Assembly (NCBI RefSeq): GCF_037478005.1
Contig: NZ_CP144164.1
Coordinates: forward strand, 2,046,001 to 2,110,000
From: Alteromonas sp. M12
Lineage (GTDB): Bacteria > Pseudomonadota > Gammaproteobacteria > Enterobacterales > Alteromonadaceae
Reading direction: 5' to 3'
Length of the DNA stretch: 64,000 nucleotides
Below the pieces are notes generated by a model that worked only from the letters and a program-made list of their open reading frames with translations, was not told where the DNA came from and searched no databases. Of the stretch, positions 8,774 through 16,374 are shown in pieces. Numbering within the stretch: the first letter of the stretch is position 1; each line of letters starts with the position of its first letter. The position numbers and the translations under genes were made by a program.

Positions 8774-10456
8774 ATGAAACATAAAGTGTTTATTTTTCTA
8801 TTGCTAAGCGTTATTAGCGGTTTTACTCACTGTGAGGGCAGACAAAGCTCAGAGCCGACGGCTATCACATTGCAAGCTGACTTTAGTGATGAAAACAATA
8901 GAATAGGAACAATATACAATTTTTTTGATGTCGCAGTAAGAACCGATAAAGCTTCACCAAACTCCAAACCAGCTGACTTTGGCCAAAAACCACAAGTAAA
9001 TACCGTTAGAATGTTGGGAGGATGGGCGTCCAAAGACATAAACGGTGATGCGTACAAATGGGACGGGCAAAATTTTGTTTATGACTTTGATAAAGTCACC
9101 AATAGAATCGACAACTGGATAAACAATGGATGGGATATCTTTCAGATAGTGTTAGATAATCCACCATGGGCGTTTCAACGAGGCTTAACGTTTGTCGAAA
9201 AGCCTAATGGAAGCGATTATTTACTAAAAGATGCGAACAGTGTTTATGGGAATGGTTTACCGCCAAATGACTCTAAAGCTTGGCATAAATTTATAGTCGA
9301 CTTAAGCAAACACCTAGTAAAAAAATACGGTAAAGAGAAAGTCTTAACATGGCGTTTTCGCGTAGGCTCAGAAATAGATACGCGACCACAACACTGGGTA
9401 GGGACACGGCAACAGTTTTTTGATCATTACCAAAATACCGTGAGTGCGCTACATAGCGTTTTACCCACTGCTAGAGTTGGCGCGCATTTTAGAGAGGCCT
9501 CTTTTAAAGGGCGTTACGTAGATTATACTGGCAATACTGAAGATGCCTATGCTCCGCACTTTATTGCCTGGGCTAAAGCAAATAATGTCCCCTACGATTT
9601 TGTGGCCATATCTTATTATCCACATATTCATAAATCCAAAGAATTAGACATGCAGCATGTTTATAAACACGATTTTGCACCTATACAGCAACATCCTGAT
9701 TGGAATACAAATGCTAGTTTAGAAATTCACGAATTTAAACTCATTTCAGAAATGCAGCGGGCAGGGTTTGTCAGCGTAAGCACATCACATGGTTCAGCAT
9801 TTTTTGCCATGTTAGCTAAGTTGATGCTCAACAAAAATATCAAAGAAATATTCCAATGGGGAACAGGTCGAAATGGTGATTATGCAGCTGAAGCGCTAAC
9901 GCAATACGCCTTATTGCCAATGGTAGGTAACGACTTGTATAATAATACTGTGTCGGGATTACCATCGATTGAAGGTAATCGTATTGATGGGATTTTTAGT
10001 AAGAGGCCAAATTCGTCCGCATTCGATTTGCTTTTATTTAACTTCAATCGTCACAATTTAGCTCATGCCTCACCCGAAAAAACGCGTATTGCCGTCAAGG
10101 TTCCTCAGCCAAAGGCAACTCGATATGAATTTCGTATCGGAATTATAGACAAGCGCAATAATGCTGAAGAAATGTTTATTGCCGCCTATCCCAGAGCCAG
10201 AATATCCACAGCAAACGGAGGTTGGTGGGATAACAGTATTCATCCCACAGCGTCTAGTGTGAAGGGGCTGAATCCTGAAGGAATGAAAGTTTACCTATCT
10301 AATAAACACAAATATCAAGAGTCAAATATGATCATTTGGAGTGACTGGCAAACCGCTAAAATCCTTAGTGAAGACGATAAAACTTCAACTATTCAAATAG
10401 TCTCTGAAATGGGTTCGTTTGCTGTACAAAAAATAGAAATACGCACAATACCATGA
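8774..10456 (+). CDS. GH39-like glycoside hydrolase (clan GH-A)
   Basis: Secreted 560-residue enzyme with an N-terminal signal peptide whose Cys20 could be lipidated. The architecture fits a TIM barrel of the GH39 type: D-N-P-P-W-A-F near residue 128, an acid/base candidate in V-G-S-E-I-D (Glu200), Y-D-F-V-A-I-S-Y-Y-P on the seventh strand and a nucleophile candidate in L-E-I-H-E-F (Glu317 or Glu320), then a C-terminal beta domain. GH39 members include beta-xylosidases and iduronidases, and ulvan loci of other marine bacteria carry GH39 enzymes, so removal of xylose or a uronic acid from ulvan oligomers is plausible. It heads the plus-strand operon with a GH78 rhamnosidase. Specificity is not deducible; another clan GH-A family is possible. 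Confidence 0.72.
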   Translation: MKHKVFIFLLLSVISGFTHCEGRQSSEPTAITLQADFSDENNRIGTIYNFFDVAVRTDKASPNSKPADFGQKPQVNTVRMLGGWASKDINGDAYKWDGQNFVYDFDKVTNRIDNWINNGWDIFQIVLDNPPWAFQRGLTFVEKPNGSDYLLKDANSVYGNGLPPNDSKAWHKFIVDLSKHLVKKYGKEKVLTWRFRVGSEIDTRPQHWVGTRQQFFDHYQNTVSALHSVLPTARVGAHFREASFKGRYVDYTGNTEDAYAPHFIAWAKANNVPYDFVAISYYPHIHKSKELDMQHVYKHDFAPIQQHPDWNTNASLEIHEFKLISEMQRAGFVSVSTSHGSAFFAMLAKLMLNKNIKEIFQWGTGRNGDYAAEALTQYALLPMVGNDLYNNTVSGLPSIEGNRIDGIFSKRPNSSAFDLLLFNFNRHNLAHASPEKTRIAVKVPQPKATRYEFRIGIIDKRNNAEEMFIAAYPRARISTANGGWWDNSIHPTASSVKGLNPEGMKVYLSNKHKYQESNMIIWSDWQTAKILSEDDKTSTIQIVSEMGSFAVQKIEIRTIP

Positions 10457-10512
10457 GCCTTTTAACCCACTATTTATGTGTCTTCAATGATAAAAAATTA
10501 GGTCAAAAATTT

Positions 10513-13368
10513 ATGAAAAAAACAATGTCTATTGCTTTACTTTGCATATTAATGGGGGCGTGCTCAAACGATTTGGCAAGCAATTATTCAGACAAAAAAG
10601 TACCGCCCCCCTCACAATTATTGGTCGAAGGTGTTGATGCGCCGTTTAATGTACATAACTTAACACCAAGATTATCTTGGCATGCAAATGTGGGTGCACA
10701 ACAGGCTTACCAAATACAAGTTGCCAGTTCGAAGGAATTATTAAGTGCCGATAAGCCAGATTTATGGGATAGCACAAAGGTAAAAGCAAGACAATCGCTC
10801 AATATTGCGTATCAAGGAAAAGCACTCAGTAGTGGCCAAACAGTATTTTGGCGAGTAAGAGTTTGGAGCAATAGCAATGAGCAGGCACATGCGTGGAGCG
10901 AGGCTGAAAAGTGGGAAATGGGCTTAATCAATAATAGTGATTGGCAAGCTAAATGGATACAAGTTGAAAAGCCGTTTGTAAGTGAAGTGACAACATCTGT
11001 TACAAACTGGATGTTATTTGCGGCTAATTTACATGAAAGTGTTAGTGATAAACTATCTAAGAGTAAACAGCAAACACAACAAAGAGTATTAGAGCAATTG
11101 GCGGCTCAAGCTAGCGCTAGTTTATTTCATCATACCTTTGTCATTCCAAATGATAAAAAAGTAGTAAAAGCGCGTTTGCATAGCACCGCAGCAGGTTACT
11201 ACGAGATTTTTATTAATGGAAACAAGGTGGATGACCGCTTGGCTGATCCAGGCCAAACCGATTACGACAAGCGCATTTTATACAATACAGATGATGTCGT
11301 ATCACTACTATCTGGTGGCGTAAATCGTATTGGTGTGCATCTTGGTAGTGGTTGGTATGCCGAAAATATTGCATTTAGTAAATGGCCTAACCCAGACGCC
11401 CAACCAAATAATCAGCCTTCTAAATCATTAGCTTATGGACAACCTAAATTTATTGCGCAACTAGAGCTTAGCTTTGAAGACGGCTCCAAACAAGTTGTTG
11501 TGTCAGACAAACATTGGTTAAGTCATCCATCTCCCGTGTTGAAAGAGGGGCTTTTTTCGGGGGAGTTTTTTGACGCAAATAAAATAGTAAAAGCTTGGAA
11601 TAGCAATAGCAAAATGAGCGAAGATGGATCATGGGAACCCGTTAAAGTATTGGATGAGTGGCCAACTAAGGCGCTCGAACCCCAACTCTTACCGCCTATT
11701 AGAGCAAATGTGAAAATGACAGCTAAAAAACTTTATCAACCAAAAGATAAAGTTTGGGTACTCGATTTTGGTCAGAACTTTACTGGAGTGCCCACTTTGC
11801 ATTTAGATAAGCTTGGTTTGCAACAACATCAAACTATTTCTTTACGTTATGCCGAATGGGCTGACATAGATGGAAATATCAGCCAAAAATCAGGCGGGGG
11901 CGCGCCGCTATTAAAACAAGTCGATAGCTATGTTGCTTCGGGTAATGATGCTAAAACGTGGCGTCCTACTTTTACTTGGCACGGTTTTCGGTATATCGAA
12001 ATTACCGGTTTAGACACCGCGCCAGCGCTTGATGCTGTGACCGCGCATTTAGTCAGAAGTGATGTGGCCCAAGTGGGGCAGTTTAAAAGCGCCAGCGCTT
12101 TGATCAATCGTATTCATGATATGGCTTTATGGAGTTATGAAAGTAACTTGATGGCCGTGCCAATGGATTGCCCTATTCGCGAACGAGCAGGTTGGACAGG
12201 TGATGCTCATGCAGCGCTGATCACCGGTAACTACAACTATAATATGCAGAATTTTTGGAATAAGTATTTAGGGGACTTTAAAACATCTGACCATGTTGCA
12301 CCAGCGGTTGTCCCGGGTAAGCGTAGTCATGGTGGTAAGTTTGATTGGGCGGCTGCAGAAGTGATGATAGCGTGGGAGCATTATCGACACTATGGTGACT
12401 TACAGTTATTAGCGTCCCAATATGAAAGTATGATGGAGTATATGACTGCAGGAGAGGCGATTCTGGATAATGCCTTAATACGTGATGATCGTTATAGTTA
12501 TGGTGATTGGTGTGATCCTGTACGTGAGCCCGGTATGGAGCGTAAACGCTGTAACTCAGAATACACGTTACCAGTCAAAACAACCTCAGCACTATTTGCT
12601 CATTCAGCAAATTTAATGGCTAAGATATCTAGGTTATTAAACAAACCTCAACAAGCTAAGCATTTTGGTCAGTTGTTTTCCTCTATTAGCCAGCAATATC
12701 ACAAAGAGTTTTATGACCCCAAAACGGGGAGCTATGGTAGTCAAACAGCAGGCGCTATGGCAATACAATTTGAGCTAACCCCTGTTGAATTGCGTCAAAA
12801 AGTTGCAGACGGCTTGAATCAAGATGTGCTTGAAAATTGGAATGGTCATGGCTCTGTAGGCGCACTAGGGCAGACCTATTTGTATAAGTCATTAAGTGAT
12901 TACGGATATGGTGATACCGCATTTAATATTTTTACCGCAGAGGGTTACCCGGGCTACCAATGGCAATTTGACCATTTAAATGCCACTACCTTGTGGGAAC
13001 GAAAAGGCGTGATTGATCCTAGCTTAGATCTAGAGCGTCGAAATTCCCCCGGCCGCTCTCTAAATCATCCTTTCCACAGCGGTTATGATGGTTGGTTTTA
13101 TGAAGGTTTAGGCGGCATTCGTTTGCAGCAAGACAGCGTAGGGTATCAGGATTTCGAACTTAGACCTGTATTTGCTAAGGGACTAGATTCTGTTGATGTC
13201 TCATATAAAAGCGGTTACGGAACGATTCAAAGTCGTTGGTGGAGGGAAGACAATACCGTGAAATGGGAGTTTGTTGTTCCAAACAATAGTACCGCTGTCG
13301 TCACGTTACCGAATGAAGTTAGCAATTTGTACACTGCCGGAAGCTATTCGTTAACTGTGGAGAAATAA
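10513..13368 (+). CDS. GH78 alpha-L-rhamnosidase, lipoprotein
   Basis: Inverting alpha-L-rhamnosidase. The frame opens at 10453, overlapping the previous stop by ATGA, but I choose the ATG at 10513 because only there does a lipoprotein signal begin (M-K-K-T-M-S-I-A ... M-G-A-C). Mature domains in order: N-terminal fibronectin-like domain, carbohydrate-binding beta-sandwich (T-A-A-G-Y-Y-E-I-F-I-N-G), the GH78 concanavalin-like part (W-V-L-D-F-G-Q-N-F-T-G), then the alpha/alpha barrel with M-D-C-P-I-R-E-R-A-G-W-T-G-D, carrying the conserved acidic residues, and a C-terminal beta domain. A glutamine/serine-rich insertion lies near residue 190 of the longer frame. One of three GH78 proteins in the window; each is quite different, suggesting distinct linkages. 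Confidence 0.93.
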   Translation: MKKTMSIALLCILMGACSNDLASNYSDKKVPPPSQLLVEGVDAPFNVHNLTPRLSWHANVGAQQAYQIQVASSKELLSADKPDLWDSTKVKARQSLNIAYQGKALSSGQTVFWRVRVWSNSNEQAHAWSEAEKWEMGLINNSDWQAKWIQVEKPFVSEVTTSVTNWMLFAANLHESVSDKLSKSKQQTQQRVLEQLAAQASASLFHHTFVIPNDKKVVKARLHSTAAGYYEIFINGNKVDDRLADPGQTDYDKRILYNTDDVVSLLSGGVNRIGVHLGSGWYAENIAFSKWPNPDAQPNNQPSKSLAYGQPKFIAQLELSFEDGSKQVVVSDKHWLSHPSPVLKEGLFSGEFFDANKIVKAWNSNSKMSEDGSWEPVKVLDEWPTKALEPQLLPPIRANVKMTAKKLYQPKDKVWVLDFGQNFTGVPTLHLDKLGLQQHQTISLRYAEWADIDGNISQKSGGGAPLLKQVDSYVASGNDAKTWRPTFTWHGFRYIEITGLDTAPALDAVTAHLVRSDVAQVGQFKSASALINRIHDMALWSYESNLMAVPMDCPIRERAGWTGDAHAALITGNYNYNMQNFWNKYLGDFKTSDHVAPAVVPGKRSHGGKFDWAAAEVMIAWEHYRHYGDLQLLASQYESMMEYMTAGEAILDNALIRDDRYSYGDWCDPVREPGMERKRCNSEYTLPVKTTSALFAHSANLMAKISRLLNKPQQAKHFGQLFSSISQQYHKEFYDPKTGSYGSQTAGAMAIQFELTPVELRQKVADGLNQDVLENWNGHGSVGALGQTYLYKSLSDYGYGDTAFNIFTAEGYPGYQWQFDHLNATTLWERKGVIDPSLDLERRNSPGRSLNHPFHSGYDGWFYEGLGGIRLQQDSVGYQDFELRPVFAKGLDSVDVSYKSGYGTIQSRWWREDNTVKWEFVVPNNSTAVVTLPNEVSNLYTAGSYSLTVEK

Positions 13369-13560
13369 TCGATGAAATGCCAATTAGAAATGTTTACGTA
13401 ATGGTCAGGCTGATTAATAGGGTAGCTGTGAGCTTGTATCGAGCCGGTCCCGTAATAACGGATATCAATGTAAAGCTCTATATGCCTACGACATTTGCAG
13501 GCCGTTTACTAAAAATATAGCAGGAATAAATGCATACTTACTAAAACAATAACGAGAAGA
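13369..13560 (+). other. Short intergenic region with ribosome-binding site and stranded ATG
   Basis: Between the GH78 gene and the next coding frame. It contains AGGA (13522-13525) five bases before an ATG at 13530, an ideal translation start. That ATG reads into a TAA after four codons, while the neighbouring frame reads T-I-T-R-R-V-F-I-G, a Tat-type signal, but has no ATG. A one-base difference near 13533 would join them. Confidence 0.6.
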
Positions 13561-14103
13561 GTGTTTATCGGCGCTACTGCTTATATTGTGTCTGCACCTT
13601 TATTAGCATCTATCTTCAATAAAAAGATAGATATGCATAAAGTGGTTAATAATGGTCAATTTTTTGATGCAGATGCGTTAACAGTGTTGTCGGATGTTGC
13701 TGAAATTATGATCCCAAAAACAGATACGCCTGGCGCGACAGATGCTAATGTTGCTTCTGTGTTAGACGGGTTAATGGTGACATGGGCAGGCTCTAAAACA
13801 AAACAGCAGTACACAAGTATTATCCAACAAATTAAAGTGATCGCTAAAGCAACTTATCAAGGTGCTTATCATCAATTATCTTTGCAACAAAGACAGCAGT
13901 TAATAACTGAGTTGGACAAAACAGCTTTTGTTAATCAGGAAACTGACTTGTCTGCGAGTTACCGTCATCTTAAAGAAATGATTTTTCATGTTTATTATAC
14001 TTCTGAACACGCAAATCCTGATTTTGTTTTAATTCCAGGTGGCTATCGCGGTGATCTCAGCAAAACAGAGTTAGATGCAATTAAAAAGCGAGGTTACTTA
14101 TGA
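13561..14103 (+). CDS. Gluconate 2-dehydrogenase subunit 3-like protein (possibly frameshifted at its start)
   Basis: Small partner subunit of membrane-associated GMC dehydrogenases (Gluconate_2-dh3 family). The conserved part is seen in F-F-D-A-D-A-L-T-V-L-S-D-V-A-E-I-M-I-P-K-T-D-T-P-G-A near residue 35, and L-K-E-M-I-F-H-V-Y-Y-T-S-E toward the end. Such subunits normally begin with a Tat signal that exports the pair. Here the GTG at 13561 is the first usable start in frame, but the codons before it encode T-I-T-R-R, so the twin arginine would be lost. The well-placed ATG at 13530 is one base out of frame. Either a frameshift has damaged the start or a non-standard start is used. The stop overlaps the GMC gene start as ATGA, showing coupling. 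Confidence 0.75.
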   Translation: MFIGATAYIVSAPLLASIFNKKIDMHKVVNNGQFFDADALTVLSDVAEIMIPKTDTPGATDANVASVLDGLMVTWAGSKTKQQYTSIIQQIKVIAKATYQGAYHQLSLQQRQQLITELDKTAFVNQETDLSASYRHLKEMIFHVYYTSEHANPDFVLIPGGYRGDLSKTELDAIKKRGYL

Positions 14104-15866
14104 GTCAAACCGTTAATAAGAGTAGCGAACAAGTTACAACGTCCAACACCGAGCAAATTTTTGATGTGATAGTGGTTGGCTCTGGTATTACTGGCGGTTG
14201 GGCAGCCAAAGAGTTTTGTGAAAAAGGCTTTAAAACCTTGGTTATTGAACGTGGTCGCCATCTTGATCATCCAAGTCCAAAATACAATGACATGAAAGCG
14301 CCTTGGCAGCTTGATAATCTTGGTTTTGCCCCTGAAACCTTAAAAGAGCAAGGGCGATATTCGCAGCTAATCGCAAAGAAAAAAGTGTTACAGTCTGATT
14401 CTATTCAATTTTATTCTGATGACTCTGAATACCCATACTCTTTTCCTAAAGAGCGCCCTTTTATGTGGACGCGCGGTTATCAGCTTGGTGGTCGTTCTTT
14501 GACCTGGGGCAGACAAGTATTACGTTGGGGCAAGAAAGACTTTGAAGCTAATGCTAAAGATGGTCATGGTGTACCTTGGCCAATTGGCTATGATGACTTA
14601 GCCCCTTGGTATGATTATGTTGAAGAATTTATTGGCGTTGCTGGCAATAAAGATGGACTTGACTCAGTACCCGATGGTGTCTTTCAAAAACCTTGGGAAA
14701 TGAGTAGTGCTGAACAATTCATCTCAAATAATATGGCTAAAAAATACAGCGATAGGCACCTGATTATAGGGCGTTCAGCCAATCTGACACAACCATCAAA
14801 AGAACAACATGAGTTAGGAAGAACTCAGTGTCAAGCGCGCGCTTATTGTGCACGAGGTTGTACTTTTGGTGCTTATTTTAGCTCTTTATCAGCAACATTA
14901 CCGGCAGCTAGAAAAACCGGCAACTTGACCATAGTTACTGACGCTATTGCTTCTTCCATTGATTACAACGAAGCAACAGGTAAAGCCAGTGGAGTTACTA
15001 TTGTAGATGCCCACACAAAAGAGAAGCGCAGTTACAAAGCACGCGTGGTTTTTTTATGCGCGTCAGCTTTAGGCTCAGTTCAAATATTATTGAATTCAAA
15101 GTCTAAGACCTTTCCAAATGGGATGGCTAATTCAAGTGGTGCAGTCGGGCATTATATTATGGATCACTTCACAGGCGCGGTTGGTATGGGCGAAGTACCG
15201 GGCTTGGAAGATAAGTTCAGTTACGGACGGCGACCAATTGGTACTTATATTCCTAATTATCGTCAAGACAAGACTGACGATGTCGATTTTACTCGAGGCT
15301 ACGGCTATCAAACCGTTGCCGCAGGTAGACCAAATAGTGGAACAACCGCGAAAAAAATTGGCATCGGCGCAGAAGTAAAAGCTCAAGCTAACCAGCCTAA
15401 GCCTTGGTACTTTAGAGCGTTTATGTATGGTGAGATTTTACCTTACTACGAAAACCAAGCAAGTTTACATCCAACGAAAAAAGACGCTTGGGGCATCCCT
15501 CAACTACATATTGATGCACAGATTCGTGACAATGAACGTAAAATGATCAAACAAGCGGCTAAAGATATTAAGGAAATATTAGAAGTTGGTGGCTGTAATA
15601 AAATTAAAATTATTGAAACGCCTAATGATAAACATATTACAGTAGGAAATAGAACTCATGAAATGGGCGGTGCCTGCATGGGAGCAGATCCTAAAACTTC
15701 AGTATTAAACAAGTGGGCTCAATCTCATGACGTTGCAAACTTATTTGTGACTGACGGTGCGTGTATGTCGTCTTGTGCGACGCAAAACCCTTCATTGACC
15801 TATATGGCAATAACAGCACGTGCGGCGGACTATGCCGTCAAGTTAATGAATGAAGGTATATTATAG
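14100..15866 (+). CDS. GMC-family FAD oxidoreductase (gluconate 2-dehydrogenase/LacA-like large subunit)
   Basis: FAD-dependent alcohol/sugar dehydrogenase of 588 aa. The dinucleotide motif G27-S-G-I-T-G32-G and E-R-G at the end of the second strand mark the FAD fold; the C-terminal GMC_oxred_C part has H-E-M-G-G-A-C-M-G and N-P-S-L-T-Y-M-A. It pairs with the small subunit upstream (ATGA overlap), which supplies the Tat signal in such complexes. Related complexes (LacABC) oxidise C3 of sugars and glycosides to 3-keto forms; no cytochrome c subunit is found next to it. The downstream partner, a sugar-phosphate isomerase/epimerase-like gene, is dead. Function here is therefore inferred as periplasmic sugar or glycoside oxidation; the exact substrate is unknown. 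Confidence 0.85.
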   Translation: MSQTVNKSSEQVTTSNTEQIFDVIVVGSGITGGWAAKEFCEKGFKTLVIERGRHLDHPSPKYNDMKAPWQLDNLGFAPETLKEQGRYSQLIAKKKVLQSDSIQFYSDDSEYPYSFPKERPFMWTRGYQLGGRSLTWGRQVLRWGKKDFEANAKDGHGVPWPIGYDDLAPWYDYVEEFIGVAGNKDGLDSVPDGVFQKPWEMSSAEQFISNNMAKKYSDRHLIIGRSANLTQPSKEQHELGRTQCQARAYCARGCTFGAYFSSLSATLPAARKTGNLTIVTDAIASSIDYNEATGKASGVTIVDAHTKEKRSYKARVVFLCASALGSVQILLNSKSKTFPNGMANSSGAVGHYIMDHFTGAVGMGEVPGLEDKFSYGRRPIGTYIPNYRQDKTDDVDFTRGYGYQTVAAGRPNSGTTAKKIGIGAEVKAQANQPKPWYFRAFMYGEILPYYENQASLHPTKKDAWGIPQLHIDAQIRDNERKMIKQAAKDIKEILEVGGCNKIKIIETPNDKHITVGNRTHEMGGACMGADPKTSVLNKWAQSHDVANLFVTDGACMSSCATQNPSLTYMAITARAADYAVKLMNEGIL

Positions 15867-16374
15867 TGAATAGACGTAAATTTATTAGTCGTTCAATTGT
15901 CGCCGGTATTGCTGGCGCTGGCGTGGTTTCGTGTGCCATGCTCAAAACTAGCAATACAACTGCAGATACAATGGATATTTTATCTTTTGAAGCGTATCAA
16001 TGCTGCTAAAGCCCTTGGCTATACTGGGGTTGAAATGTGGAATCCAGTACAAACTAAGTGTGGCAAGAAGCCTGAATTGATAGTGCAAAGAGCAAAAGAG
16101 CAGGGCATGGGCATTACCAGTTATTCACCTAGCGCCCCCAATCTAGCCGATTCTAAAAATGAATAAGCGGTTAAAGCATGGTTAGAAGTAGCGATTTTTA
16201 CAGGAAAAACCTTAAAAGTGCCTAATTTTACGGGTCACAATTTAGTTGAGGGATTAACACCAGCGCAAATGTGAGCTTACCGTTTAGAAAGTCATCATTA
16301 TATGTCGCTGGCGAATATTCACTCCGGTTTTTAAATTGATGCTCAATGGTTACCTTATTAGAAAAAGAGGCTGG
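15866..16374 (+). pseudogene. Degraded sugar-phosphate isomerase/epimerase-like (xylose-isomerase-like TIM barrel) gene
   Basis: A GTG overlapping the GMC stop (TAGTG) starts a Tat signal, M-N-R-R-K-F-I-S-R-S, followed by a small-residue hydrophobic stretch. The frame stops at TAA near 16007. Coding sense continues in a second frame with R-I-N-A-A-K-A-L-G-Y-T-G-V-E-M-W-N and E-L-I-V-Q-R-A-K-E-Q-G-M-G-I, typical of this TIM-barrel family. It then meets in-frame stops after S-K-N-E, after L-T-P-A-Q-M and again after A-N-I-H-S-G-F, and is much shorter than the roughly 280-300 residues expected. So it carries a frameshift or internal deletion, several stops and lost 3' sequence. In intact loci such proteins accompany GMC oxidoreductases that act on sugars. 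Confidence 0.85.

Noticed and set aside
10453-10512. N-terminal extension of the GH78 protein
   Set aside because: The first 20 residues are not signal-like, and a lipoprotein signal begins exactly at the internal Met at 10513.
13530-13545. A short ORF starting at the ATG at 13530
   Set aside because: Only four codons before TAA; better explained as the original start of the downstream gene.
15897-16166. An 89-codon protein as an independent gene
   Set aside because: Its first third is out of frame with the Tat-signal reading and the rest is an internal piece of an isomerase/epimerase-like protein; it is part of the pseudogene.
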